Part shown: positions 1-11,011 of the stretch, piece after piece
How the letters are laid out: the number at the start of each line of letters is the position of its first letter
Position numbering within the stretch: the stretch's first letter is position 1
DNA from: Trifolium pratense
Lineage: Eukaryota; Streptophyta; Magnoliopsida; Fabales; Fabaceae
Reading direction: 5' to 3'
Length of the DNA: 64,000 bases
NCBI RefSeq assembly: GCF_020283565.1
Contig: NC_060063.1
Coordinates: 40,200,635 to 40,264,634 of the forward strand
Translations under genes and position numbers: made by a program
Notes under the pieces: model-generated
What the model was told of the DNA's origin: nothing
Databases searched by the model: none
Seen by the model: only the letters and a program-made list of their open reading frames with translations

Positions 1-756
1 TATTTTGACACCAAATCTAATCCGTTCATTTATTTTAATCTAATGGTTCTGATCAATTCACTTAAAATATCATGTAATTGTGTTTCTAGTGAATTAATTC
101 CTAATTATCTATTTTCTCTCAACTAAATCCCTAATTCACTGTGTTTGGTTTTAGATCAATTTGATACATCTTTTTCTCTGAACCCTTCTCTTTAATGTCG
201 TCCATCTCACACATAGAATTTCTTCCTTCTTTCTGTTTTTGTTCTTTCTTGATGCAAGCTTATAGTCTTATATTTCTTGGTTTGTCTCATCAAATTTACT
301 GCCACATAGAGAACATTAGCTATGGCCACGTCTAAACATTTCACCAATTCCCTCGGTGCAATACCACTAGTATACATGATAAATTAAAATTCATGGTTGT
401 ATTGAAGCGATTAATTATTAACCTTTAAGCCTATATTGTGATTAAAATTCATGGTTCGTTCTTTTACAATCTCTACTCTCCATACATGTATATACTGTGA
501 TTGTAGAATGTTTTTCACGATCTAATCCCTATTCCCTATCCATGTTCTTCACCGATGGGAAACAAGATAGAAGAGCGTTTTGAGGTTTTTTTTGTTACAG
601 AGTTTTTTTTTTTTTTTTTAAGATTTGGTCGAGAGAAAACAGATAATTAGGAATTACAATAATTCACTAGAAATACAATTACATACTATTTTAAGTGAAT
701 TGATCACAATCATTAGATTAAAATAAATGAACGGATTAGATTTGGTGTCAAAATAA
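1..756. repeat. Long inverted-repeat (fold-back) DNA element, left edge cut by window
   Basis: Bases 1-130 and about 621-755 are inverted copies of one another with few mismatches. The left arm opens with TTTTGACACCAAATC and the right arm closes with its complement. The right side continues into a near-palindrome (TTGACACC/GGTGTCAA, 759-776), so the true left end probably lies just before the window. About 490 bp of AT-rich DNA without an ORF separates the arms. This suits a non-autonomous terminal-inverted-repeat element. The superfamily cannot be assigned because no target duplication can be checked. Confidence 0.7.
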
Positions 757-786
757 AGTTTGACACCTGGTGTCAACGGATCCTAA

Positions 787-787
<1 letters not shown>

Positions 788-849
<62 letters not shown>
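788..849. repeat. (TA)n microsatellite
   Basis: An uninterrupted run of about 31 TA units lies immediately to the right of the fold-back element. It is a simple sequence repeat with no sign of coding. Confidence 0.95.
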
Positions 850-850
<1 letters not shown>

Positions 851-851
<1 letters not shown>

Positions 852-1175
852 AATTAATTTAGTTGTATATATGATCCAATCATCCAACAAATAAGTGGAA
901 AACGAAGTGGGTTAGAGAAGTTTTTTTTTAATAATGGGTTAGATAAGATTAAATTTAATGTCATGTAAGCAAGCTTTCTAATTGAATGTCAGCAAAGTTG
1001 GTTAGAGAAGATTTTTTAATACTTTTTTTTTTATAATGAGTAAGAGAAGATTCAATTGTTTTATAAAAAAAAAATTAATTGAAGGTCACTTAAACAATTT
1101 CTATTGAGAATGAACGAAAGAGCTCCATAAGAATCTCCTAATGTATATAATAGAGATAGAGATGGAGATAGGAAT
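851..1175 (+). repeat. Dispersed repeat, copy 1 of 2
   Basis: The block shares its start (ATTAATTTAGTTGT, then ATCCAACAAATAAGT) and its end (an AGAGCTCC block, then TATATAATAGAGATAGAGAT) with 2456-2760 in the same orientation. The middle is T-rich and has drifted. There is no ORF. It may be half of a degraded element or an old segmental duplication. 1176-1574 to its right is AT-rich DNA in which I recognise nothing. Confidence 0.6.
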
Positions 1176-1583
1176 TTTTCAATCGACGACATGTAAAGAT
1201 GTACGTTATTTAAATTATGAACTTTTTGAGATGCCTACCATACTCCGTCAATTTTAAACAATACATTCACCTTTTATTTCAACAAAATACTCTAGGTCCT
1301 ATTCCTACTGTTCCCAATCATAATTTTACACGTGTATTCTTTTATTCTCATTAAAAAATTACACGGTTAATAAACACCGCCCTGAAGCTATATTCATCTT
1401 CCTTTTTACGAATGGATTTTTTCTCTGTCATTTATCTTCAACTATGGAAACTCACCGCCATGAATACCTCACACCCACCATTGGATATTTTCATTCATCT
1501 CACAAAAACTCTCAACGCCATGAATAAGTTAATCCAATCCACTATAAGAACTCATCTTTGTCATGTTTTCTACATTAAAAAAT

Positions 1584-2090
1584 GGGTTAAATATGTTTTT
1601 AGTCCCTATATTTTGCGTTATAGTTAAGAATATAGTCCCTACAATTTTTTATGGTGAAAAAAAATCCTACATTTTTTTCCGTTATCAAAATTGGTCTCTG
1701 TCATTAATTTTTTTTAACAGAATGCTTATGCGGCGTAGTTAGCCAATAACGTGATGACACGTGTCTTCTTCCACCATAATTATTGTGCACCTTTTCTCAC
1801 CAAATCTTTCCCTATCTCTCTTCCTCCACCAACTCATTTTTTCTTCTATGGTACGCCACATAAGCATTATGTTAACAAAAAATAACAATAATTATGATGG
1901 AAGAAGACACGTATCATCACGTTATTGGCTAGCTACGCTACATAAGCATTCTATTAAAAAAAATTAACGACAGGGACCAATTTTAAAAACCGAAAAAAAT
2001 GTAGGATTTTTTTTCACCATAAAAAAATGTAAGGACTATTCTTAACTATATAATATGGCAAAATGTAGTGACTAAAAATATATTTAACCC
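1584..2090. mobile_element. Mutator-type MITE with perfect 9-bp target duplication
   Basis: The element begins GGGTTAAATATGTTTTTAGT and ends with the complementary TATATTTAACCC. Long inverted arms run from each end to a short loop near 1800-1880. It is flanked on both sides by TTAAAAAAT (1575-1583 and 2091-2099), a perfect 9-bp target duplication of the size made by Mutator-like transposases. It carries no transposase ORF, so it must have been moved in trans. The terminal sequence is the one familiar from abundant legume MITEs. Confidence 0.92.
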
Positions 2091-2455
2091 TTAAAAAATT
2101 AACAATACGTTTGCCCAAAAAAAAAATAGTTTTTGAACAATATAAAGTCTCTCAACAATAAATTAAAAAAATCATAAATAATTGAGTAAAAAAAGCAAAA
2201 TAAAAATGCTCTATAAATATTTACCTTAGCCAACAAAATTATTTGTTGGCACCTCCGTATCCAACGTGATCATCCTATCAAAATTAAAAATAACAAATAA
2301 ACATATGCACAAAACCATCAATTATAGAAAAATGAGAATAACAGGGTTTTGACTTTTGAAGCACGATTATAAGGAATGAATTTAACAGTTATAATGTGCA
2401 CTGAGACTGCAGTTCTGTATATATAATAGAACATAACTTTGTATAAGCTTATATC

Positions 2456-2760
2456 CGATTAATTTAGTTGTTTTTCTTTTTTTTACGGATTAATCTGTAT
2501 ATATCCAACAATCAATCCAACAAATAAGTTAGATACGAAGATTTTTTTTTTTTATACGAAGATTTTTTTTTCTTCTGTTTTTTTAAATCTTTTTTTGAGA
2601 AGATCTTTTTTTTATTTTTTATTTTTAAAATCTTTTTTTGAGAAAGATTAAATTGAATCTCTCTAATTAAATGACACCTAAGCAATTTTTATGAGAATGC
2701 ACGAGAGAGCTCCGTGGAAATCTCGCTATGTATATAATAGAGATAGAGATAAGGAATAAA
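2456..2760 (+). repeat. Dispersed repeat, copy 2 of 2
   Basis: This is the second direct copy of the 851-1175 repeat, with the same leading and trailing motifs and a longer poly-T/AT interior (2540-2640). There is no coding capacity. The 1.3 kb between the two copies holds the Mutator MITE and otherwise unassigned DNA. Confidence 0.6.
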
Positions 2761-2978
2761 TTTTTTTGTTTGCTTAAATTTTAATGAATATGTTAAATTT
2801 TGGGAAAACCGTTGAGATATTATTATGTGTTTGAGAGATAGTATTTCATAAACAAAATTTAAATTTAAAAATAAGAAGCTAAAGAAAATAGAGAGAAAAA
2901 ATGCAAGAAGTTGATTTAATTTGTAAATGTTTGTTATTCGCAACAACAGACAAAGTAACAATAAAAAAGAAGAGAATA

Positions 2979-3711
2979 TTTTTTTTTAACAAGCAAAAAT
3001 AAAATTTATTAATAATAACAACAGGTCCTAATCAGCACAAGTTGTGCCAAGCAGGACATCAAGTGTTTACAAAGACAAATAAGGAAAAATCCAGTTAGCC
3101 AATACCCAAACAAATAAAAGGGTTCGACCACCACAAGAGAGTTTAAACCGAGATTCACATTATAGGCTTGCATCCACGGGAGAGAATGAACTTTGACTTT
3201 ATCTAGCATCTGATGGACTCTAGATTCTTTTGCCTTAAAAAGTCTACTCTTCCATTCATGCCACACCACCCACATGCTACATAACCAAAGTAGCTGCAAA
3301 AAAGAGCGGCGAGCTCGGGAGCCTCCTATAGAATGAGTAAACTGAACAAAATGGTCTTGTAACAAAAACGGATCCGCCAAAGATACTCCAATCCATGCAA
3401 GAATCAAGCTCCACAAGGGTGCAAACATCGGACAAGAGAGGAACAAGTGTTGCACAGTTTCCACTCCCCCGCATCCGGTCACACAAAGTTGAGAGTCGTG
3501 AGTAATAATGTGTCGCCGCACCAATTGTCTTTAGTTGGGAGCCTGTTTCGAAACAACTGCCAATCCACCACAAACACCTTTAAGGGAACATGTTTATGCC
3601 AGATTAAGTCCGTTGTAGTTGTTCGTTTAATTAACGTGTGCAAGTATAAACAGTCAATTTGCAACAAGTAATAAGATAGAGTATCGTACCCATATGGATT
3701 GTTTAAGGGAA
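2979..3711 (-). mobile_element. 5'-truncated LINE with zf-RVT domain
   Basis: On the minus strand a frame open from about 3711 encodes LIWHKHVPLKV...RNRLPTKDN, the conserved entry to the zinc-binding reverse transcriptase (zf-RVT) domain of plant non-LTR elements. At about 3520 a frameshift moves the reading to CVTGCGGVETVQHLFLSCP, which holds the Cys and His ligands, followed by the usual tryptophan-rich C-terminus. The 3' end reaches a short A-tract (T-run 2979-2987 on the plus strand). Endonuclease and polymerase are absent. This is a typical dead-on-arrival LINE insertion. A separate LINE piece at 6225-6476 encodes the segment that would lie just upstream of it. Confidence 0.85.
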
Positions 3712-3793
3712 CTTCATTTCAATTTTCATCCAATTAATTCTTAGCTTATGAGCAGAAAAGTAACAAAATATCATTTTGGGTTTTTAACAACAA

Positions 3794-5091
3794 ATGTAAA
3801 TAACAAATAATGAAAATAGGTTTTGGTGAAAATAGTTGGAAAAGTGTTGGAACTGAAATTCTGGCACACTAGTAACACGATGTTGAACACGATGCTCCAA
3901 CACTGTATGTTTGATCCGATGATCCAACACTGTGTTCAACACTGAACTAGACGAACAATAAGGAAATATAAAATGCACGAAACAGAATAACACAGTTATT
4001 TGTTAACCCAGTTCAGCATAACAGCCTACTCTGGGGGATACCAATCCAGGAGTAAATCCACTATGATAGTATTAGTTTGAAGCCCTGAATAAACGCCCCG
4101 TTTATGACTTCTCACCTAATCACCACCCGTGCTATATTCTACCTAAGTCACACCTAGGTATGAGAACCTCCGCTCACCTCCTCTTGATCACAGCCACTGT
4201 GATCGTACACTTCTAGATTCAACAGGTGAAGACACACTTCATAAACATTCACCAATTACGTACTTCAAAGCTTAGGAATGGTTCACACACACTATCTCCT
4301 TGCTTAGAAGCTCTAGAGATATTACAACACTCTACTCATTACCTAAAGGTTTCTGAGTGAGGACATAGTGACCATCTCACAACCCGAGTGGTTCACTTAC
4401 ACCAACTCTCCTAGAGAGTGGCTACATGACACGAAACCCTAAAGACTACATCTTGATGAACAATGGCTTCGGTGAGTAAATTAGGGTTAGCTCCTTTCTT
4501 TATATAGCATAAGCAGCATGGGCTTTGATGAGTAAACAGGCTGCACAATAATTCAGATCCAAGAAGTCTTTTAGAAGAAAAATATATTTTCCACAAATAT
4601 ATTTTCACCAAATATTTATTCCTTCCATAAATATATTTATTGTCCATAAATATATTTTCAGTAACAATCTCCTTGAATATATTTTCAATAATAATCTCCT
4701 TGAACCATAAAGATTTATTTGAAATAAATCTTTTATATTTTTTGCAACAATCTTCACAAAATATATTTTAAAATCAAATCTTTTATTTCTTAATATTTTA
4801 TGACATGAACCGCCTTCTGAAGATTCTGGAACCACCTGTGTGTTGGCACACAAATTAAAAGGCGTGGATTAATTCTTCAATCAAATCTTTCAAAGATCTC
4901 ACGCAAAAATATATCATTCGCGAAAACAGAGCGCACTGGATGTGGTATCCAATGTTGACGCACGGAATGTTGTATCCAATGTTGAAGCATTCTATCCAAC
5001 ATCTTGCTTATATCTGATGTTGAAACATTCGGTTCAACATCTAACTTGAATATTTGTTTTAGCAAAATGATGCCAACATAAAACACCAACA
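3794..5091 (-). mobile_element. LTR-like remnant of a copia-type retrotransposon
   Basis: Read on the minus strand it starts TGTTGGTG and ends near TATTTACA. It contains a TATA-like GCTATATAAAG (about 4500-4510). Near its 3' end lies a block containing CTGGATTGGTATCCCCCAGA and GAACTGGGTTAACAA that recurs at about 7587-7645 on the plus strand. It has internal repeats of a TGTTGGATCATC/TGTTGAACA type. No primer site or polyprotein follows, so it reads as a solo or orphan LTR about 1.3 kb long. I could not find a convincing 5-bp target duplication, so the exact ends are uncertain. Confidence 0.55.
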
Positions 5092-6220
5092 GGAACAATG
5101 ATCAGTCTAACTAGATTTAATGTATGTGTGTGATAAGTGTTACCATGGCTACTGTGAACAATGCTTGCATTGTGGTGTATGTCTACAACGTTAGATTATG
5201 AAATGGGGATAAGATGAGTTTTATGTCTAGGTCATGCTTAATTCATTCCAGTTCAGAAAATCATGCTTGTTTCATCACTATGGCCGTAAGGCTTATGTCT
5301 AAGTCCTTAAGTAAGAAGAATGTATTCATCCCCTATTTAACCATATTAGTTTATTAATTCCATTTATTATTATTAGATGTCTCTTAACAACAAACTTGTA
5401 TCTAATCCTAAGTTGACCAATCTCAGAATCAAACATATAGCATAATAATAAATGAACTAAAATAGCATAACCACATTACATGAATAACATTAAACTTTCA
5501 TTAGACTTCACATAATTCCAACATCAAGAGGTTTAGTTCATAGTGAGCTTAACAACACAGATAAGAAAATTAGCAGATTTACACATCATAGAAGATAAGA
5601 AATGTAAACCTACAAGCACAACCACCTAGAGATGATGTCTCAACCTCCAAGTCAGCAGTTTCATGCCTCCCATTATCGGAATCGCAACAGAGCGAGTGAC
5701 GGCGCACAAAGTAGCTCTCCAACTTAGTTTAGGTATTTTGCTTCCAAGCTGGCACTCCAAAATTAGGGTTCAAGGCTCCATTATATAGCAATCAGTCTTG
5801 GTTCATGGGTCAAACCTTTTAGGGTAAGACAACCCAATGGAATAAAGCATATTCCTTCAATTGGATAGTACTAGGATAGTACAATCTGCACATGGGAAAT
5901 CGCCAGCTGTCTTATCTTCGGATAGCATTGTATTCTTCATTCTTTGCACACGTGGAGGCTTTCACCGTGCAGAAGACTCCCTGCAATTCATGGTTGTACG
6001 GAAAATGTAGTCTTGACTCTGATTATCATATAAGCTCTGAAGCCTTTTGTTGCTTATGGCTCAGTGGTCTGTCTTGACACAAGTTATCACTAGAACTTCC
6101 TCTTTGAATGAAGAATTACATTTAAATCCTAAATACATCACGAGACTCAAAATACATCAAAATGACTAAAAAACAATAGTATATCACCATATTAAAAAGT
6201 AATAATCAAAGTAAATAGGG
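5092..6220. other. Intergenic DNA, no gene recognised
   Basis: AT-rich sequence with only short ORFs that show no recognisable domain. The stretch 5620-5780 has somewhat higher GC, but I could not connect it to a family. It separates the minus-strand LTR remnant from the LINE fragment. Confidence 0.5.
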
Positions 6221-6224
6221 ACAA

Positions 6225-6476
6225 CTATAACAGCACATAAAGTGAGTTATCAGTAGCCTCCACATCTTGAACTTCCCTGACAGTAAGCAAGTTGTACACA
6301 CCCCACACGGAATAGCCACCTCCTAGATCGTACCGCCACAACCATTGATCAGCGACGTTAGGCTGCAAGACAATGTCAGAAAGTAAACCCCTACACTCCC
6401 CTAATATATCTTCCTCCAATTGCGTATGTTTCTTAAAACATTGAAAAAGAAAAAGTACATGTGAATGATGAAACAA
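6225..6476 (-). mobile_element. LINE ORF2 fragment
   Basis: The minus-strand frame includes WLWRYDLGGGYSVWGVYNLL followed by TVREVQDVEATDN. This matches the W.W..D..GYSV..AY..L spacer that precedes the zf-RVT domain in plant LINE ORF2 proteins. Both sides are degraded. Its end (ATDN) is what normally precedes LIWHKHVPLKV, the sequence at which the 2979-3711 LINE fragment begins. The two may be halves of one insertion separated by later events, but the 2.5 kb between them is not a single clean insertion. Confidence 0.65.
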
Positions 6477-6790
6477 ATTGATAATATTGTTGTGAATGAC
6501 TCCAATTGGTTATGTTTCTGGTGTCGATTCAAGGACTAAATAGTTCAAATAAGAGTTTTAGGTCTAAAAAATTTGAGTCATAAAAATGCCTCAAAAAATT
6601 TAGTAATAAATATATAATAATGATAAATTGTTTATAGATATTTTTCTAGCTTAATTGTTTAGAGTGAAGGTCTAATATACTCCTTAACCAAAGTGTGTGA
6701 AATTTGATATTTCTTTAAGTCTTGTGTTTTCTTAAAGCCTCCTTCCTTACTAAAAATGTTTTAAGCCCTACGAGTGTTGTATTGGCTCTG

Positions 6791-7704
6791 TGTTGGATAT
6801 TTGAAATTGGCTTAATTTTGCTAAAACAAATATACTAACAAGATGTTGGAAAACATGTTACAACATCATATTTTATTAAGGAAATCTCGCGCATTTAAGA
6901 GAGCATCTGCTATATATGGAAATCCACTTGAGAACACGCTTTTTGAAGATTTGATCTGATCAGGAGCTATAAGGATAAGATAAACTTAATGGAATAGCTG
7001 GATGACTTATCCTATCTTCTAAAGTCCTTTAAACACTTTTGGAAAGTCTTGATATATCCTTAATGAAGAAATGAAGATTGAAAAAGTATCAGATCGCCTT
7101 TTATGATTCTCAAGGAGCGTCCTATCTACTCGGAAGCAAGAGGAGCGTGCTATGTTGCTATATATATGAAGACCAAGTTCAAGACTAAGTATCTCATTGA
7201 AAAGTATTAGAAACACATGTTGAGTCTTTGTTGAGTCTTTGTTTGTATTTGTTAATTGTGATTCTTACTTGTGGATTCTATAACACGAGTTAAGAACTGA
7301 GTTTATTATTCTTACCGTGTGTGATTCACTTGAAGCTTTTAAGCAAGAGTGAAGTAGTGTCTTGATAAGTTGTTGCCACATCATTCCCAACATTGTATAA
7401 ACAACACAGGTTGTGTTGTGTGAGTGGAAGTGAGATGGGATCTCATGTCTAGGAGTTCCTAGGCAGAAGTTGCATGAGTAGTGTCGAGGTTATAAGGCGT
7501 AAACTAGGGGTTTGCTGGAGGTCTTAGTTTAAGGCGTAAATCCTAGGGTTTGCTGGAGGTCTTAGTAACTAGAACTATTAGTGGATTTCCTTCCTGGATT
7601 GGTATCCCCCAGAGTAGGCAGTTGGCTGAACTGGGTTAACAATTACTTGTGCAGTTTATTTATTTTCTGTCAGTATTTTACATGTTATGTAAGATGTGCC
7701 AACA
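6791..7704 (+). mobile_element. Solo-LTR-like remnant, same family as 3794-5091
   Basis: It begins TGTTGGATATT and ends GATGTGCCAACA, giving TGTTGG/CCAACA terminal inverted repeats of the copia type. A TATA-like GCTATATATATG lies at about 7156-7168. The block from CTGGATTGGTATCCCCCAGA to CTGAACTGGGTTAACAA (about 7590-7642) is shared, in inverted orientation, with 3990-4060. No primer binding site follows the right end and no coding region is attached. The flanking pentamers (CTCTG and ATAGA) do not match, so it is an old solo LTR or one end of a deleted element. Confidence 0.6.
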
Positions 7705-7979
7705 ATAGAAACAACATTATTTATAAAGTAGTTGTTGGGACATCTTGGGTAACATCACTTTAGTGATACCAGAATTTCACTCTGTATTTTTTCCCTCTAT
7801 ATTTTCTGCCCTGCAAAATTATCAAAATATTTCGCTCGTATCTTAATTTGCAAACACATTTTACACCTTATAACTACCGAATCATTATAAATTCTAATTC
7901 TTAATTTCGTCCCACTTCACTTGTCTCACCATTCCCCCAACTTTCCATAAAAAACAAAACAAAAAAAAAACTGAATGAA
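7705..7979. other. Short spacer, nothing recognised
   Basis: AT-rich DNA between the LTR-like remnant and the next repeat. It contains no supported gene. Confidence 0.5.
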
Positions 7980-8640
7980 ATACCGTTCGCAAATTAATAT
8001 GTGAACCCTTCTCAGATGTTCATATTTTATTAATACGAACAGACTTTATGTGTTAGTGTGTGTGTGTGTGAACTTTTTTTCCCCATTTCAAACCCTCTAA
8101 AACCCCTCCATTTTTTGCGAAATCGTATTTCCAACACACAATAAAAACATCAAAGGACTCCATAGACATAACATTGAGCTAAATGCAAAAGTAATGTGAC
8201 ACTAAAATCTTCCTCATTTCGGTCCTTACAGTTTTCGTTTCATTCAAGTCAAAATATTTGGTACTGGGCAGGTTTGCAAGTTAACTTGCGAACCATACCG
8301 GAAGTTTTCGCTAGATAAGGTGTGAACCATACTAGAGTGAGTGACTGAGATATTTCAATTTATAGAACTTTAGGGTGTGTATGATTGGTCGATGCTATGT
8401 CACCACTGCTCCGGTGGCCAATCAGGCCACTATCCAAGACCATTGACTTTGACCAAAGACAAAAAATATATGACCACTGACCAGATTCACATTTCATAAT
8501 GCGAACAGTGTTCGCATTATACCTTGCGAACGGTGATTTTTGAAAATCTACGCTTTTACAATGCTCGCTACATTGAATGCGATGGGGATAACAATGAAAA
8601 CACAAGGGGGCGCTAAAAATTGGGGGGGGGGGGGGGGGAG
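7980..8640 (+). repeat. Dispersed repeat rich in GTTCGC/GCGAAC, inverted copy at 16750-17480
   Basis: The block carries repeated GTTCGCA/TGCGAAC motifs. Its segment 8340-8430, when reverse-complemented, aligns with 17100-17210: both contain ATTGG(C/T)CA(C/T)(C/T)GGAG, then GTGACATAG or ATGACAGTA, then AAATTGAAA. It ends with GGGGGCGC and a run of 17 G residues (8622-8638). There is no ORF of note. It is probably a degraded, family-level repeat of unknown class. Confidence 0.55.
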
Positions 8641-10700
8641 TACGGAAAAAAATATCTATTACTCATTGTGCTTATGACCTCTTTTTTTTCCAAAGAAGAG
8701 TAAGTGGTGAGTGAGTCTTTTGGGTAAAATCGCGATTTAAAAAGTAAAAACTATAAGTTTTATGTTTCTAGGTCAGCATATTTCGAGTTAAATCACTGGT
8801 AGAATCGTTTTTTTTGGGTAAAATCGTACTGAATTATTTTAAATGATTTAAATCGCTCTAAAATAGCTGAAATCGTGTAAAATCATTGATTTTTACTATT
8901 TGGGACGATTTTACCTTCTTTTTTTTTCAAATTTTAAAAGTCCATTTTATATTTAGCCCATTAGATTTCTCAAACACTTTTGAATAATTTTTTGGATGTT
9001 ACTTCGATGATTTGGTGGGTAATTTATGTAGTTTGGTCCAAGTTTATGGATATTACATTTTATTATGATGATTTAGTATATTTTTGCTTTTAAATTAAGT
9101 TGAAATTTTAAATAATTTATGCATTTATCATGTTATATAAGTATATATATGTCGTGTATATAAATTTAATATTATTTTAATATAAGATAAAATCGACGAT
9201 TTTACATTTCGATTTTAGTTTTGATTTTACCCAGACAAAATGAGTTAAAGGTAAAATCTCGATTCTGACAACCTTGGTTACAATGATAAACTCTTACCAT
9301 TGAACTCAATACTTTCTTTTTCAAATTTGATGTAACTGTAAGAGACTCGTGTGTGAATCTCGTGAATTTTACGTTTTTGTATTTCCCAATGTTACAAAAG
9401 AAGTGCAAGAAACTTCTGGATGAATCTCGCGTATTTCACGTGTTTTGGGTTAATGCATTTGATTCCCTAACACGGGATTTGTTATGTAATTAACATGAAA
9501 AGTGGTGAAATAAATAATATCTCTAAAAACACGGAGGGTTTTGCGCTTTTGGACAATCATGAAAACGAGGCAATGATAGGTTTCGCGTGAGGCCTACACA
9601 CGAAAGTTTGATTGCATTATTTGCGTGTAAAACTAATAGAAAATTATGTATCTTTTTGAAAAGACAAAAATGACATCTCTTATATTTGTTTCCTTATTTT
9701 GTTCGTTTACTTGTTAGTATTTCTGTAATTTCACAAATATGTGTTCTTTAAAATTTTATTTGGTCAAGTAGCTTAGTAGATAGAAATTTCATGCTTAAGT
9801 TGAATAACTGGAGTGTCCGAAATTTGAACTCAACTCTTGCATATATAATGTGATGTCCCATGAATTGAGCTAAGTTCACGGAACCAGCAATATATTATTT
9901 TCTATAAAATCAAATATAATTACAAGAAAATATCATATTTTCACGTTGATAAAAGGATAAATCTTTTTTTTTTAATTTAAAAGAAATTAAAAGCCATTTT
10001 ACAGCTGTCAATTAAAGAATTCAAATTCGCCACCCTAAAATTACAAGACTAAATATTTATCACTAAACTTTTTTCTTTTTGATAGAATTTTTATCACTAA
10101 ACTAACATCATGATCATTAATTAATAATATTGTCAATTTTTTTACCTTTTTATCTTTGACTTATTTTCATAAACCAAAATTTAATACTTTTTCTTCTCTT
10201 ATTTCTTTTTAACTTTCCATTTCCACTTTTATTTATTTCTTCATTATTGACCACATAAATTATTTTGTCACTATTTTATTTCACAATAAATTTCATTTCA
10301 CTTTTACTTAAATAAAAAGTAAGAAAATATCAATTCTTTTACCCAAAAAAAAAAAAAGAAAGAACAATTCATGGACTAAAGTAGTAAACTATGGCTGAAA
10401 TCAAGGTTAACATTTGGAGTTCATTCATACATCTATTCCCAAAAAAAAAAATTGATTCAATACAATATTTACATAAAATCTATATAATCAGCAATCGTTC
10501 GATTTAAATCAACGGTCAAATAATTTAATTATATAAAACAAACTATATAATCTAAATTATCTAATCTCAAATCAACGGCGACAATGAATTAATGCATAAA
10601 ACTGCGTTACTTCACAACGTCAACTAATCCAAACGAGAGAAAAAGAAGAAAAAAAAAACCTAATGACCCCACATCATACACACTCCCTGTGCGTGTTACG
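8641..10700. other. AT-rich intergenic DNA upstream of the ERF gene
   Basis: No gene is recognisable. 8720-9260 is a low-complexity patch with many variants of GTAAAATCG and AAATCGATTT-like words. 9420-9650 contains a few CGTG-bearing words. From about 9900 the sequence is very AT-rich up to the proximal promoter of the ERF gene. The short ORFs here lack any domain signature. Confidence 0.5.
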
Positions 10701-10900
10701 TACCCCTCTCTATCTGTGCCTTAAATTTTTGGCACCATCCTTACATAACAAAACAACCATCCTAAAACACAAAACCACTCTTCAAAACACCGTCTTTAAA
10801 CATTTCACCCTACAACAACCATCCACGTAAGCAAACAATCTCCACCGTTGGATCAAAAATCAACCCTTAAAAATAAAGTAGGACCCACCAAGTTGATGCC

Positions 10901-10909
10901 TATATATAA
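10901..10909 (+). promoter_or_regulatory. TATA box of the ERF-VII gene
   Basis: TATATATAA lies 103 bp upstream of the ATG at 11012. A pyrimidine-rich stretch (TTCTCTCTCACATC) follows about 30 bp downstream, where transcription would be expected to start. The inferred leader of about 75 bp contains no upstream ATG, so the first start codon is that of the ERF protein. Confidence 0.7.
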
Positions 10910-11011
10910 ATGTAATAGATAGATACACACTCCCATTGTGTTCTCTCTCACATCATCATTTTTACAATAAAAATATTTTCTTTGTGTTTTTGTCTCTAAG
11001 AAACTGAAAAA

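Noticed and set aside
3786..5097. AACAA as a target duplication for the LTR-like remnant
   Set aside because: Using AACAA on both sides would give ends CAAATG...CAACAGG rather than TG...CA. The match is low complexity and not convincing.
2979..6476. A single LINE split by one LTR insertion
   Set aside because: The two LINE pieces would be adjacent in a full ORF2, but the 2.5 kb between them is not bounded by a target duplication and contains other DNA. I kept them as separate fragments.
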